Positions 1 to 10,156 of a stretch of 64,000 nt of DNA are shown here, piece by piece. Source of the DNA: Anastrepha obliqua (taxonomy: Eukaryota > Arthropoda > Insecta > Diptera > Tephritidae); assembly GCF_027943255.1 (NCBI RefSeq), contig NC_072897.1:19282044-19346043 (forward strand). Reading direction: 5' to 3'. A program made the position numbers and the translations under genes. Numbering within the stretch: the stretch's first letter is position 1; every line of letters begins with the position of its first letter. A model generated the notes under the pieces. That model did not search any database, was not told the origin of the DNA, and saw only the letters and a program-made list of their open reading frames with translations.

Positions 1-269
1 TGTACATATTTGCTTACTCGGTATATTTTACAATTCTGTTTTTCTTATGTGCTAAATTACATTGGTTTAATAAAATTGCTGATTCTGTTTTAATAAAAAA
101 AAATGGTTTATTCTCTGGAAATTTTGTGGATTGCGACATGTGCCGGAAATTGATATTTAGTTACTGCTATTGTCAATTTTATTTAAAAATTCTTCGAATT
201 TATCAGGTGCATTGGCTTTGAAATCAATGTAATTAACTCTTTGTATATGTAACTCGCGCGCTGGTTTTT
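1..269. other. AT-rich spacer, no feature recognised
   Basis: No reading frame of interest, repeat or RNA signature is visible in this stretch, which is AT-rich and ends where the SINE head begins. Confidence 0.5.
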
Positions 270-600
270 TGCGCGTGGCCGAATGGCTTGGTGCGTGACT
301 ACCATTCGGAATTCAGAGAAAGAAAACGTTGGTTCGAATCTCGATGAAAGGTAAAAAAAAAAAATTAAGAAGAAGTTTTTTCCAATAGCGGTCGCCCCAC
401 GGCAGGCAATGGCAAACCTCCGAGGGTATTTCTGCCATGAAAAAGCTCCTCATAAAAAACTAATTGCCGTTCGGAGTCGGCTTGAAACTGTAGGTCCCTC
501 CATTTGTGGAACAACATCCAAACGCACACCACAAATAGGAGGAGGAGCTCGGCCAAACACCCAAAAAGGAGTGTTCGCGCCAATTATATATATATATATT
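270..600 (+). mobile_element. tRNA-derived SINE, copy 1
   Basis: A non-coding short interspersed element. Its head carries both internal RNA polymerase III promoter boxes in tRNA-like order: an A box, TGGCCGAATGG, at 276-286 and a B box, GGTTCGAATCT, at 331-341. A body of about 200 bp follows (GGCAGGCAATGGCAAACCTC, later GTCGGCTTGAAACTGTAGG) and the element ends in an (AT)n tail near 585-600. A second copy at 21949-22250 shares the whole head, body and tail with scattered differences, which defines the unit. The SINE would depend on a partner LINE for mobility; which one is not shown. Short ORFs on either strand here are incidental. Confidence 0.85.
276..341 (+). promoter_or_regulatory. Pol III A box and B box of SINE copy 1
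   Basis: The A box (276-286) and B box (331-341) are spaced as in a tRNA gene with a variable arm. The rest of the head does not fold into a full tRNA, so this is a SINE promoter and not a tRNA gene. Confidence 0.75.
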
Positions 601-900
601 TGAAGCATTGCTATATAAAGAAATTAATTTGATTTTGTTGAAGGTATTAAATAATATTGTAACGAAAGTTTTAACTAATTACTCAGTTGGTATATTTTTG
701 AATGATGTACTTTTACTCATAACGATTCTAATTGCCCCTATTCATTTTAGAATACTTGTTTTTTAATAATATTTTTGACTTTTATTGAATTAGTAATAAA
801 ACGTAAATTAATTCATAAAAAAAGATTTCAAACTAAAGTGAAAAGTAAATAGGCAAAATTCAAATATACATAATATTAATGGGAAAGGGAAATCTTTAGA
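601..900. other. AT-rich spacer, no feature recognised
   Basis: Low-complexity AT-rich sequence between the SINE and the first LINE remnant. I see no coding or structural signal. Confidence 0.45.
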
Positions 901-923
901 AACAGCATGAGTTAGTAGGGAGT

Positions 924-1208
924 GTGGAGAAATCACTGGAGGGGAATCAATTCACTGTGGACCCTTTCAATAATGTTATGGCTGAATCCATTTTCACTGT
1001 ACTAAATAGCCTAGAAGTAGAAAGACCTATCTATCTCTGGATCTCATCCCTGCTAGGCTGTATGGAAATTAATGCAATAGCGGGAGGGGCCACTAGATTC
1101 GTAAATAGAGGTTCACCGCAGGGTGGTGTCCTCTCGCCTCTTCTTTGGCTAGTAGCTTTTGACGAAGGGCTAACTCATTTAAACGGGGGTGGGTTAAAGG
1201 TGGTTTGA
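924..1208 (+). pseudogene. LINE reverse transcriptase core fragment
   Basis: The 94-residue frame contains the RT block GSPQGGVLSPLLW at about residues 63-75, the conserved B motif of non-LTR reverse transcriptases. The preceding stretch with IYLWISSLLGCMEI fits the helix before this block. The YADD catalytic block that should follow is lost: after residue 94 the frame is broken near GTTTGATATACC. This is a fragment of the element at 905-2260. Enzyme function is not expected. Confidence 0.75.
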
Positions 1209-1406
1209 TATACCTACGTCTTGGTCCTACTGGTGTCTAGACCCTTTTCCTCAGTCCTGGCTGAAATTTTGGAAGGAGCATCGGCAATAGTCAGTCGTTT
1301 TGCTGCCAGCTTCGGTTTTAAGCTCAAAGGAGAGATGCCTTCCATAACGCCATATCCTTAACTATAGTATTTACCACAATGATATTTACAAGTATATCGT
1401 CTATTA

Positions 1407-1898
1407 TTGGCTGATTTTTACATATACTTTCGCATTTGTGCAGTTCGATGTGTAGGAACTAAAGATAATACGAGTATAACATCAAATATACCACAATGCA
1501 ACACCATGCAGCTGGTAATGACTACGGCGGAAAACCAAGGCCAGTTCGAGTTAAGAAGGCCTTTCCACTACTGCAAATATATGACCGGCGAAAAATGGGG
1601 TCTCAAACCACGTGTCGTACCCTGGATGTACAACTTAGTAGTTCTGCTAATTTTGACATATGGCTGCCTAGTTTGGAGGGTAGATCTTCCAAGGGGCTAT
1701 AACACTGCTAAATTAGAGAGAGTGCAGAGGACTGCATGTATTGGCATAACTGGGGCGTGTAGAACATGCCCCACTGCCGTCGTTAACGTCATTCTGTACT
1801 TACTTCCCTTTGATCTTGAAGTTCAATCTATTGCCGCTCAGAGCGTTATTAGGTTGAAGGGGTTTGGTCTTTGGAGGCAAAATTTTAGGACATGGTAG
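1407..1898 (+). pseudogene. LINE RT C-terminal region fragment
   Basis: The 163-residue frame carries the post-RT region of an RNase H-bearing LINE: ILTYGCLVWR, then KLERVQRTACIGITGACRTC and AVVNVILYLLPFDLEVQ. This is the typical order of thumb and connector between RT and RNase H in I-like elements. The first 60 or so residues do not align well with this pattern and may be frame-shifted. It continues the pseudogene at 924-1208 and precedes the RNase H piece at 1959. Confidence 0.7.
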
Positions 1899-1958
1899 TA
1901 TTTCGAGGCAGAATTCTCCTTCTTCTCTGTACTTCGTACAGATCTCTCAATCCACTAA

Positions 1959-2180
1959 TTGGGTATTGAAGGTTGTGTTATGGCTATCTTTCCAAGTAGC
2001 TTGGATTGGGAGGAGGAGAGAGTCTGCACGGACTTAGGTACCTCTGTTTTCACTGACGGATCCAAGATGGAATCTGGAGTTGGAGCAGGAGTTTTCCTTA
2101 GATCACCTAATATTTCAGTCTCCTTAAAACTAATAAGCTAGTAGTAGTGTTTTTCAATTAGAAGCTTGCGGTCCTATTGG
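1959..2180 (+). pseudogene. LINE RNase H N-terminal fragment
   Basis: VFTDGSKMESGVGAGVF is the first catalytic block of a retroelement RNase H, with Asp in TDGS. A frame change after about 2141 gives SVFQLEA, the second conserved block. The C-terminal half with the VPGH motif is missing on this strand because the sequence runs into the oppositely oriented LINE. It belongs to remnant A. Confidence 0.7.
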
Positions 2181-2401
2181 CAGGCAAAAAATTTAGATTT
2201 CGCTGTTAGAAGGGGAAATAAATCTTTCGTCACCATGTTGCAGCTCTCTGTTGGTCAACTCCTCTAGATTAGATTGGATTATAATTGTGGGGGGTTGGTT
2301 GTCCCCTGTGACTACACCTACCAGTACTCTCAGGTTCTTTCTGATAAGTTTTAGGAGAAAGGTCGCTAATTTCCTGTTTGGTTATTTCAAAAAGCATTTA
2401 G

Positions 2402-2860
2402 CTACTCTGTTGTAGAATTTACCCCTAGGAAGGGTTCAGAGCCCAGCGGTGTGCTTGCAAAGCCTTCATTAGCCAGTTTATCAGCCAACTCGTTCCCTGT
2501 AATACCGCAGTGTCCAGGCACCCAAATAAAACAAACTTTGTTGTGTTTTGCAGCAGTGTTTAGTTTGGTTTTACATTCACCGACCAATTTTGAAGAGCAG
2601 CATGGGTTAGCAAAAGCTCTCTATGCAGTTGACTGTGACTACAAATTCCAATACTACTACCCCACCACTTTTTCTCAATTAGATGGTATGCTACATTTGA
2701 GATGGCATAGACTTCCGTTAAGAATACCGTAGTCATCTGTCCTGTAGTGTAGGAGTACTTAGTATCTTCGTCTAAGTAATATCCAGATCCGCTACTATGA
2801 AAGGTTTTGGATCCGTCGATGTGGAAAGTGTGCTGAAATCCCGTTAATAGGTTCTTTGGA
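2402..2860 (-). pseudogene. LINE RNase H domain, disrupted
   Basis: Read on the minus strand: HIDGSKTF near 2835, TEVYAI near 2720, then in the frame 2587-2402 CFIWVPGHCGITGNELADKL, the last RNase H block with its His and Asp. A further piece matching the region after RNase H (LRVLVGVVTG) lies near 2330-2290. Indels separate these blocks. Confidence 0.7.
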
Positions 2861-2926
2861 CTTACAGGTCTTACAGGTCAACTTACAATCTAGGATTGTC
2901 ACTAAGTATTTGACCTCAGAAGGCAG

Positions 2927-3510
2927 TTACAGTGTTACTCCTTTCAAAGTGGGTAGTAGAAAGCTTTTCGTATTGCGTTTCCTAGTGAAAAGTACCAAAG
3001 TACTTTTTATAAGATTCACCGAAATACCATGCACCACGCACCAATGATCAATCTCGTTTAGGGCTACCTGCATTTTATTACATATAGCTACTAGTGATGG
3101 TCTTGAGATTTGAATGCACACATCATCCGCATAAGCTTGGAACTTGTCCAATTTTCTTCAGATTGATAAGAAGAGAATCCACAACAAATTACCAAAGTAA
3201 GGGAGAGAGTACATCGCCTTGTGGACAGCCCACCTTGACTCCTTCATCGCTTTCTCCATCTGTGATAAGCAGTCTCTTGAATAGTATATATAATCAAAAG
3301 TAGCATTATCAAAAGCTCCTTCAATGTCCACAAACACACCAAGAGTGTACTCTCTTGTTTCCAACCTTTTCTCGTTGATTCTGATACTCTCATTAGATTT
3401 TCCACTTTGGTAAGCAACTTTTTGGTAAGGTATAGTTGTCCTAGCCTGGCTCTGGGACGAATACTTTCACCAAACGCCACGATTGTGGAACGAGAACGAG
3501 CGCAAGACAT
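2927..3510 (-). pseudogene. LINE reverse transcriptase fragments (YADD, FVDIEGAFDN)
   Basis: Three minus-strand frames cover the RT. IRPRARLGQLYLTKKLLTKVE is block 2a-like, FVDIEGAFDNATFDYI is catalytic block A with Asp in FVDIE, and FQAYADDVCIQI is catalytic block C. The downstream CVVHGISVNLIKSTLVLF is the region after the YADD turn. The frames are offset by indels, so no intact enzyme could be made. Confidence 0.8.
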
Positions 3511-3999
3511 GCCCAGATCTTTACAGAACCTTCATTAGTTGTTCTCCGCCACGCTTGAGCATAATTGGGTAAGTGCCGTTGGAGTCTGGGGACTTACAGT
3601 TTTCGAATGACGAGAAAGCGAACTTCATTTAAATTTCGCCCACTGAGTATGTGGCTTCTTCGGCGGATTAGGTCTCATTAAAGAGTTAGTCCCATGGACT
3701 CAGCGTATCTAACGACTTCCATAACCACCCTCATGGGGGGAGGGAGAATAGAATCGCAGGAAAAATAGGCCGAAACAACGATTGTCTTTACCTTCTAGTC
3801 GATACTTTATCTTAGCTGCAACTAAGTCTTGACAACAGTATTGTCTTAACAAAATACAATCGACAGTGACACGCGTACGCGGACGAACCTCTCCCTCTTT
3901 ATAAAGGCGGCAGCTCAATTTATATCTCCCAAGCCCTGTAGTTGTCCTGTGGGATAAGAGACCCGTGGCCGCTATGCTGTGCTGCAAGTTAATCTGTAT

Positions 4000-4565
4000 A
4001 AATTAAATGTTCAGTGACTGTCCATCATAATTTAGTTTTATGCGTTGCTCATATCTGAATCAAGAACAGTAATTAGTACCCTTTCAAGATTTAAATGTAG
4101 GCGCATTCCTCACCTAGACCGAATGACCTTTAACGATTCTGAGTCCACCCCAAGAACCAGGTGGGAAGCGTTCCCATATTTAGGAGCCGTCCCCGCCTTG
4201 GTATATTGGTACGATCTCCAGTGTGTCGTATCCAGTCCTTCGTCCAAAGTATAGAACCTAGAGATGATCGCATGCTACTCCTTTGGAGACCCAGAATCAG
4301 CATGCCAGTTTCACCAGAATCACCAGTTTTTGATTTTTGTTCGTTTGCTGGATGACAATTTTAGATCCTTGAAAAACTGGCATCGTTTAGTTATAGTTAG
4401 CCATTTGAGGGACTGAGAGTATGAGCATTGTACCTTCAAGATACCGTGCTCGATTCTTATTCGCTCGAGTCCAGGAACATCTTTCGACTTCCCAAACTTG
4501 ACTGTCGACACAGTCTAATTGTTTTTGAGACAATTGGACCTGTCCATCGCGACAGATTTCCACCA
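4000..4565 (-). other. Unassigned stretch beside BEL/Pao remnant A
   Basis: Short minus-strand frames occur here (for example 4569-4387) but I recognise no motif. By position it may be the degraded continuation of the BEL/Pao RT on its 3' side. No similarity that I can name supports that. Confidence 0.25.
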
Positions 4566-4811
4566 TCATACCGATAGCCCCTGCTGCAACAGATTTCCCT
4601 CCGGCGGGCGATAGTGAACATCGGTTTTGCGCTCCCTCCTAATTTCTAAGCTGCAAGAGGCTCCTCCTGCAGTCATTGCAACCTGTTGTCTAACCTTCTT
4701 CTTTCTTAGAGCAATAGTTCTTTGCTGCTCCAACGCGTTATTTGGCTTCACATAATTGGCAGCACACGGCGAACAAGCAGCACCAAAGGTCATAACGCGC
4801 ATCTCGTACAC
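4566..4811 (-). pseudogene. BEL/Pao reverse transcriptase fragment
   Basis: The frame begins YEMRVMTFGAACSPCAANYV, the conserved Pao RT block, then degenerates into a basic stretch without RT similarity. The YVDD catalytic block that should follow is not seen. A very similar block is present in the second Pao remnant near 35950, which supports the assignment. Confidence 0.75.
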
Positions 4812-5061
4812 ATCCAGTGAGGGTGTAGCATCACCATCTCGTCAAATGAATCGTTCAGCACATCTATCATCTTCTTATAGGTATAAGCACTTGGTAGAAC
4901 ATCTCTCTCTATAAACGACAACCGCACTTTCACGCATGAAACAATATTGCTGACAGAGACCGATATTCCTGGGGCCCTTCAACAGCTGCGATTTTAGGGA
5001 GGTGCCGTTTACCTAAGCCACAGCGTCGAAAGCCATGCGCAACTTACCCGGTTTGTTGTAA

Positions 5062-5466
5062 TTAGCAACTGTAAAATACGCCAAATACCACGTTGTAGGC
5101 GTACACTTGGCGGCATGTAGTAGACTTCAAGATCATTCTGGCACGGACATCTGCTTCACTCTCTATGGGGGGTGTAGCTTTCGCATCAAAATTCTCTATT
5201 TCGAAAAACTCAGCCACCATATTATATAGTGACTGATCGGCTTGGTAGTTCAAGAACAAACACGGGGGCGCCGATGGTAATGTAGTGGATATTGGGACAA
5301 AAACCCCCCACCCATATTCCGTATTCGCAACAAAGGGACCACTGTTCTTTATCTCTATGGTAACCGACAGCAAACCCAAATGACAATGATCAAGACCAAC
5401 CAACAGCTTGGGCCTGACCCCTGTGTAACACTGAACTGGCAACAGTCGTGTACATATGTTGTGCAC
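5062..5466 (-). pseudogene. BEL/Pao protease-RT linker fragment
   Basis: This 134-residue frame includes RPKLLVGLDHCHLGL followed by PFVANTEYGWGVF, a pattern typical of Pao polyproteins just after the aspartic protease (the LIGLD and TxLGW landmarks). An upstream frame near 5520-5460 carries SMLQLPLQSLS in the expected place. The catalytic DTG-type motif of the protease is not visible. The fragment is part of remnant A and cannot encode a working polyprotein. Confidence 0.75.
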
Positions 5467-6445
5467 CAGAGTTAAAATCCTCTTTGCTCAAGCTTTGCAA
5501 AGGAAGCTGCAACATCGACTTAGAATTGCTGACCCAGAATCCTGTGACGGCTGCTAGCTATGGTCTACTATATACATACATGGGGTGATAGCTGCTGTTG
5601 TTCCCTGCTTCGTGTAAGTGCTTGTGATGCACCCTTTGGCATTCCCCAATACTGCATTGACTACTAAAATATAAACGATACCTTTTCTCATCGGCTCACC
5701 TGCTTGGGACGGAATATTCTAAGAAGCGCACACAACATACGGGCTTATGTTAGCCTCCGCAAATTGACTCCCTTTGTCAATCTTCAACGCAAATGGTACA
5801 AATAACGTTGGCTAATTTGGTCAGGCATTCACTATAGTGCTTCATCGTGGCATATGGCTGCATTAACGCTGCAAAGCTTGCCCATTCTATACGTTTGCTC
5901 ATGGGTAATTTCGAAACAAGCTCATCGAGCAGCGTAGGATTCATCACCTCAAGTGTAACTCACCTCCATGGACAGACTGCAAAAACACACAAATATTACT
6001 AACCTTTGTTGCAAACGGTATGAGCTTCATCATAGAATTGTCGGAAATGGGTACAATTTCCTTCACCTGGGAGAGCTGGCTACGAATCAGTTGTTCAGGA
6101 CGACCTAATCTAAATTTTAATTGCTCGATAATATCATATTACCGACGTTGTTGGGGTGGATGAGCAGTGACTTGACTGCTTCACGCGCATCTCCTTCCAT
6201 GCACTTCTGTAGCCGTTGATTATTTTCGAAATTGGTGTGCCCATACATTATTGAGGATTCTGTGAAAGCCGTACGAAATATTGGCCAATCTTCTGGCTTT
6301 CACAGAAATCCGGCAAATCCTGCATTTTTTGGGCAAGATCGACAACTGTGTGGTTGCAATCCGTGCCAATTGTCTATAGTTTCTCTATGGTTCCGTTTAT
6401 TTCTTAAAATTTTAATTTTACAAGTACATATAACAAATAAAATAA

Positions 6446-7240
6446 TTAACAAATACTCACCGCGTCGTGGTAATCGGTCGGTGCAAGCTCCGGAGAACAC
6501 GGTGGATGCTGAAGGACCTCCGATTCGAGCTCTTGGAGTGCGGCTTTGAGAACTTGTGCAACATTGGGTTTGACCATGGCTTTGTCGTGTATGGTTTGAC
6601 CGTGTCGATCAGGCCTTTTCAGTTGCACAGCTTCATTCACGCATTGTAGCTGGGCAATGTAGAACTCCTTGTTGATCGTGGAATTCTTTTCGAGCATTTC
6701 CCAGTGCACCATATCCTTCCAGTTCCACCAAACACATATCACGATGTTCATTGGATGAAAATTCGGCTTTGGCGTATTTTCTATAGCCGCCCACTCCTTT
6801 CTTTGCTTCATATTGATGTATAGACACCATTTCTCACCTCCCGTGACGATTCGGTATAAAAAACCGTGTTTATGGACGCGTGTTTGCTTGATAGCGGGCG
6901 AGATGCTAAGAAGCAATTTGAAGGCGACTTTGCGTTGAGCTCTTGAGGTACCCAGACTCCCAATTTTTCGTTAAATCTCATTAAATAAAGGCGATTGAGA
7001 ATCGTTTTATGATCGCAGCTTATTTTTTCCGCCAATTCGCGGCTGGTGTGGCGACTATTCTCCTACAAAACTGATTTAAGAAGTTTTTCATCGAATTCAG
7101 AAGGCCTTCCACTGGGGGGGGTGTCTTCTCCATACACGTCGCAAATGTCCTTGGCTGCTTCGGCAGCTTTTTGACCTCGATGAAAAGCAAAGAAGAGCAA
7201 GTGTCGAAAATGTTGAATTTTGCCTCCAGGGAATTCCATT
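6446..7240 (-). pseudogene. Mariner transposase, irritans-like, inactive
   Basis: Read from 7240 down. The N-terminal part has GQKAAEAAKDICDVYGEDT (first helix-turn-helix) and SRELAEKISCDHKTIL (second HTH). The catalytic part has FLYRIVTGGEKW, where the family has TGDEKW, so the first catalytic Asp is Gly. Further on are HDKA at the second Asp and HPPCSPELAPTDYH at the third, with 36 residues between these two Asp by my count instead of 34. The gene stops right after the third Asp, where it meets BEL/Pao gag at about 6450, so the last 40 or so residues are gone. A stop also lies between the HTH motifs. It is a cut-and-paste transposase relic. Confidence 0.85.
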
Positions 7241-7427
7241 TCTAAGCCTCAAACTTATACAAAATTAAATAACTAACTCAAAAATACAATTAACATAGTT
7301 TCGTAGAACAGAGAGAGTTCTATCGAATGAATACTTACCCTTTGCCAAACAGCAAACAAATCGTTGTTAAATAAAAAATAAATATATAAAAACGCTATGA
7401 ACTTATTCCCCAATCCAGTAAACCAAA

Positions 7428-8066
7428 TTAGTTTTGCAAACCACCACATATTCTGAACATGCATGAAAGCAGGGATATTGAACAGAAGTTAGCGGTGAGG
7501 TGGGAAGGATTATGTGGCTTTGGGATGGGGATAATTAAAGCTGACTTCCATAGTTGAGGGAAAACAACTGAAGTGTATATGTCATTACAAAGGTTGAGAA
7601 ATATGTCCGCCGGCTTTCGCTTGATAACGGAGTGAACGGTGTTGTTATACCTGTCTACAGCAATTGAAATGCGTTCTTTAAGGGTGAGCCGGCTAAACTC
7701 AACCGAAATACAGCGGTACATTTCTATCAATGTTGAGTGTAAACGCTCAACCTGACCTTTACTTTCACTTCTTTGTGTTGCGGTTTGATAAACCTCTATA
7801 CCTAGTGATCGGATACAATTTAGGACAAGAAGGGTTAAAAATTCCCTTTCGTTGTCCATTACTAACATTTTTGGCACGGAAAAATAGTGCAGGAGAACAG
7901 TAAGCTTCCTCCGAAAGTGAATTGAAGATTTATTTTTTATTGGGAATAACTTAGCAAATTTCGTAAATTTGTCGATTGCGCTAAGATATTTCTGCTTCTG
8001 GATGGTCGAATAACTCCTTCTTCCAACAACTCGTTCACTTGTCGGTCGACCTCTTCTCTCATACAA
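7428..8066 (-). pseudogene. Chimeric ORF: gypsy integrase core fused to LINE RT piece
   Basis: The first two thirds of this 212-residue frame are a Ty3/gypsy integrase core: SAIDKFTKFAKLFPI (first Asp), VMDNEREF (second Asp) and SKGQVERLHSTL (Glu), followed by KERISIAVDRYNNTVHSV. From about 7610 down the frame passes into a LINE RT start, VVFPQLWKSALIIPIPKPHN, ending at SISLLSC. The integrase zinc domain and C-terminal domain are missing. The open frame across two unrelated elements is most simply a chance junction. Confidence 0.8.
7440..7610 (-). mobile_element. LINE RT fragment (jockey/CR1-like)
   Basis: FPQLWKSALIIPIPKPHNPSH is the N-terminal RT block of jockey and CR1-like LINEs, and SISLLSC follows in place of the usual RPISLL. 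Only about 55 residues remain. It joins the gypsy integrase without a recognisable target duplication. Confidence 0.65.
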
Positions 8067-8143
8067 GATGGATACGGGTAGCTTTTGCTATAAATAGGTT
8101 CATGAGTTGTTGTCTTGATTTCAGCGCGTACACAAGTGTCCAC
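7937..8143 (-). pseudogene. RT fingers fragment of gypsy element A
   Basis: THEPIYSKSYPYP and EEVDRQVNELLEEGVIRPSRS form the start of a Ty3/gypsy reverse transcriptase. The frame then leaves RT sequence at about 7985 and continues into integrase, so everything from the second RT block to the end of RNase H has been deleted. Confidence 0.8.
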
Positions 8144-8560
8144 TCTTTTCCTTTTGTTTGAAGTGGGAGATCCTTAGACAACGTATAATTCACCTGCGTG
8201 GACATTCGGGCTTTCAATGGAATTTTGTATTTGTTTACGGCTAGGATGTTCGATTTACTATCAACTATAGCGCCTATATCCCTAAGTGTGTCGTCTCCTA
8301 TGATTCCGTCAAATGAAGTCAATCCTGGGAGTACAAAGAAGGTTGTCTCGGAGTCATTACCTACTTCCTTAAATTGACTTAAATTAATTTTCTCTTTTAT
8401 GGGAATATTTCCGCCAGCTGATCTAACGAAAAAGGGGTTGTCGACTGGATTACCTTGCCTTACGACCGTTCGGCTAATAAAATGTTTGTTGGCACCAGTG
8501 TCGACCAGAAAATCTAGGGTGCGGCCGTCGGGTAGTACGTACTCTACGTAAGGTATGCTA
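8059..8560 (-). pseudogene. Protease and linker of gypsy element A
   Basis: Read on the minus strand, LPYVEYVLPDGR is followed by DFLVDTGANKHFI, an aspartic protease active site of the DTG type, near 8510-8470. The downstream FDGIIGDDTLRDIGA (8322 down) matches FDGIIGNDSLKD in the same position of the second element near 44010. The protease start overlaps the end of gag, as in that element. Frame breaks lie between these parts. Confidence 0.75.
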
Positions 8561-9746
8561 GATGTCCGTCGGATAAAAAATTCTCCTCCTGTGCGTCTTG
8601 TGTATCCGCTAGATAGTTATTCACTTCGTCCTTGGTGTTTTCTGTTTCTATGTTGAACAGCTTTTGTTGTTTCCGCGGAAGGTTGTCTGACTTTGCACCC
8701 CGCTTAAAGGGATTCGGCCTATTCATGTAATTTACTCTACATGACTGGACAGATTGGTCTATGTCCATTTGCTCGACGGGTGGCTGAGAGGTTGTTGGAG
8801 GATCTCGCTTAGGTAGTTACAGTGTATCCACCTCGATTTTCAAAGGGATATCGTCGCTCTTGGGGACGATAGGTTATCCTTGGTGGTAGCGGAGGTGCTT
8901 TATTGCCCTCTAGGCCATGCATGTGTTCTGGCATCGTATTCATAGGTGCGACGATGCGATTATTCAATCGCGGAGTATGCACTGTGTAATTTCTAAGATT
9001 TGTATTTTGTATTTCGAGGCACCTTGAATATGCCTCGGGTAGAGTTCTTGGGCGCTGAACCCGGAGCATCTTCGAAAGATCCCCATTCAACCCGCGGATA
9101 AAAACATCTAATGCGCGGTTTCTGTACGTGTCTATAAGTACACGCACTGTTTCCTGAGAATAATTCTCAGTTTTAAGTTTGTTGATAATCAACGCAAATT
9201 GGTGATTCACGGCTCCGTAGAAATCATCGAGCCGTGAATTCTTTTGAGAGAGTTGGTGGAGTTGGTACTCCAAGGTGCAGATGTCTCGTTTGTCTGCATA
9301 ATGGAGCGATAGACACTCCTTCATGGCGGCCCAGTCAGTGTCAAAAATGCTATAAGATATGAGGGCGGTATCGGCGGGCCCTCGTATTTTTTGGCGAATG
9401 TGCTGTAAGATTGCACGATAGATTGGCTTACTCTTTACCGGCTCGAAATCGGTAAGGATGCTTTCAACAGAGTGCACCCATGAGGCAAACATTGTTGGGT
9501 TACCGTTGAAAATTTTACGGAGTCAGGAAGCCTCGAGATATCTCTTAGTTCCTCCTCAGTTGTTGGAGCTCGGGGTTGAACTTGAGCTTCTACCGTACTT
9601 TGAGCAGGAGTAGCAGCTTCTATCGAAGCGACCCGGCTTTGGAGTGTGTCCAAGCACGATACATACCTCTCTAAACCATTTAGTTGATCCATGAGTGCAT
9701 TCACTGCACCCGTCAGATTCGTCACCGTAACTTGGAGTGAATCCAT
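8544..9746 (-). pseudogene. gag of gypsy element A
   Basis: Gag is spread over three frames (9746-9435, 9492-8809, 8768-8544), so at least two frame breaks exist. The core has LHYADKRDICTLEYQLHQL and FIRGLNGDLSKMLR, which match HYADKRDLGTLEYQM and FIRGLKGDLPRLLG in the gag of the element at 41043. This is the capsid-like helical region. The C-terminal part carries MDIDQS and VNYMNRPNPF, also shared (MDVDKS, VNYMNRAQ). I see no CCHC zinc knuckle. Gag would form the virus-like particle in the cytoplasm; this copy is inactive. Confidence 0.85.
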
Positions 9747-10137
9747 CCTGGAAAAGGAGGACGAGAAGAGAAAAAAATATACAGCGGTTACTTACAGAAT
9801 CTCTGTTAGCATTAAAACTTCGATTTTCTAGCCCTTGGCTGTTTAACTTTTTTCCACTTTCAATTTTTGTAGCTCTTGGCTATTTAAAGGAGAATTTATT
9901 TCTATTTTCCCTTAGAACTTTTTTCACTTTCACTTTTGTAGCCCTTGGCTGTTTAAAAACTGTATTATATTTTTTATTAAATTTTTCTTCTCTATTTTAA
10001 GAACCTTTAAATTTCTAGCTGTTTTTCTTCACTTTATTTTGTAGCTTCTTAGCTTTTTCACTTTTAATTTTTGTGACTCTTTTCACTATATTTTCTAGCT
10101 CTTAGCTAATTCCAACTTATTTTTTCACTTCTCTACT
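9747..10137 (-). other. Leader of gypsy element A with degenerate repeats
   Basis: Non-coding 5' leader between gag and the primer binding site. On the plus strand a motif close to TTTTGTAGCYCTTGGCTATTTAA recurs about every 60-90 bp (for example near 9829, 9868, 9938, 10048 and 10093), which gives the leader a loosely tandem structure. Confidence 0.5.
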
Positions 10138-10156
10138 GGTCCCTGCTCGGGCGCCA
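10138..10156 (-). promoter_or_regulatory. Primer binding site of gypsy element A
   Basis: The minus strand reads TGGCGCCCGAGCAGGGACC directly after the LTR. It is complementary in form to the 3' end of a lysine tRNA (TGGCGCCCGAACAGGGAC is the Lys type). The composite element has the same site with one different base at 40070-40088. The tRNA assignment is from general knowledge. Confidence 0.75.

Larger units (their letters stand above)
905..2260 (+). mobile_element. I-like non-LTR retrotransposon remnant A
   Basis: A degraded LINE. Three separated frames give, in order, a reverse transcriptase core (924-1208), the RT C-terminal region (1407-1898) and an RNase H start (1959-2180). RNase H after RT is typical of I, LOA and related clades and not of jockey. 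No endonuclease or ORF1 remains upstream, so the copy is 5' truncated, and the frames are disrupted. It abuts, tail to tail, a second RNase H-bearing LINE on the minus strand starting at about 2270. Confidence 0.75.
2270..3990 (-). mobile_element. I-like non-LTR retrotransposon remnant B
   Basis: Minus-strand LINE read from 3990 down. It holds an endonuclease segment (3987-3709, SPSPHEG at its end), the RT start (about 3620-3370), RT block A with FVDIEGAFDN (3364-3158), the YADD block (QAYADDVCI, 3151-2927), then directly an RNase H with HIDGSKTF near 2835-2800 and WVPGHCGITGNELADKLA (2587-2402), ending near 2270. RNase H follows the YADD block after only about 100 bp, whereas a thumb and connector of several hundred residues is usual, so an internal deletion is likely. 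Remnant A lies head to its tail. Confidence 0.75.
4566..6395 (-). mobile_element. BEL/Pao LTR retrotransposon remnant A
   Basis: A minus-strand LTR-element fragment with gag, protease region and RT in that order from high to low coordinates. Gag: a DUF1759-type stretch lies near 6310-6000 (WPIFRTAFTESS, then KCMEGDAREAVKSLL and FRLGRPEQLIRSQL). The protease-to-RT linker: LLVGLDHCHLGL near 5410-5370. RT: MRVMTFGAACSPCAANYVK at 4811-4750, the Pao form of the block around the substrate-binding loop. There are no LTRs, RNase H or integrase; the copy is truncated at both ends and full of frame breaks. Its 5' side abuts a mariner at about 6446. Confidence 0.8.

Noticed and set aside
276..345. A tRNA gene
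   Set aside because: A and B boxes are present, but the arms do not pair as a full tRNA and the sequence continues into a repeated SINE body.
3709..3987. Separate small host gene
   Set aside because: Its middle (DLVAAKIKYRLEGKDN) fits the endonuclease of the LINE that follows on the same strand.
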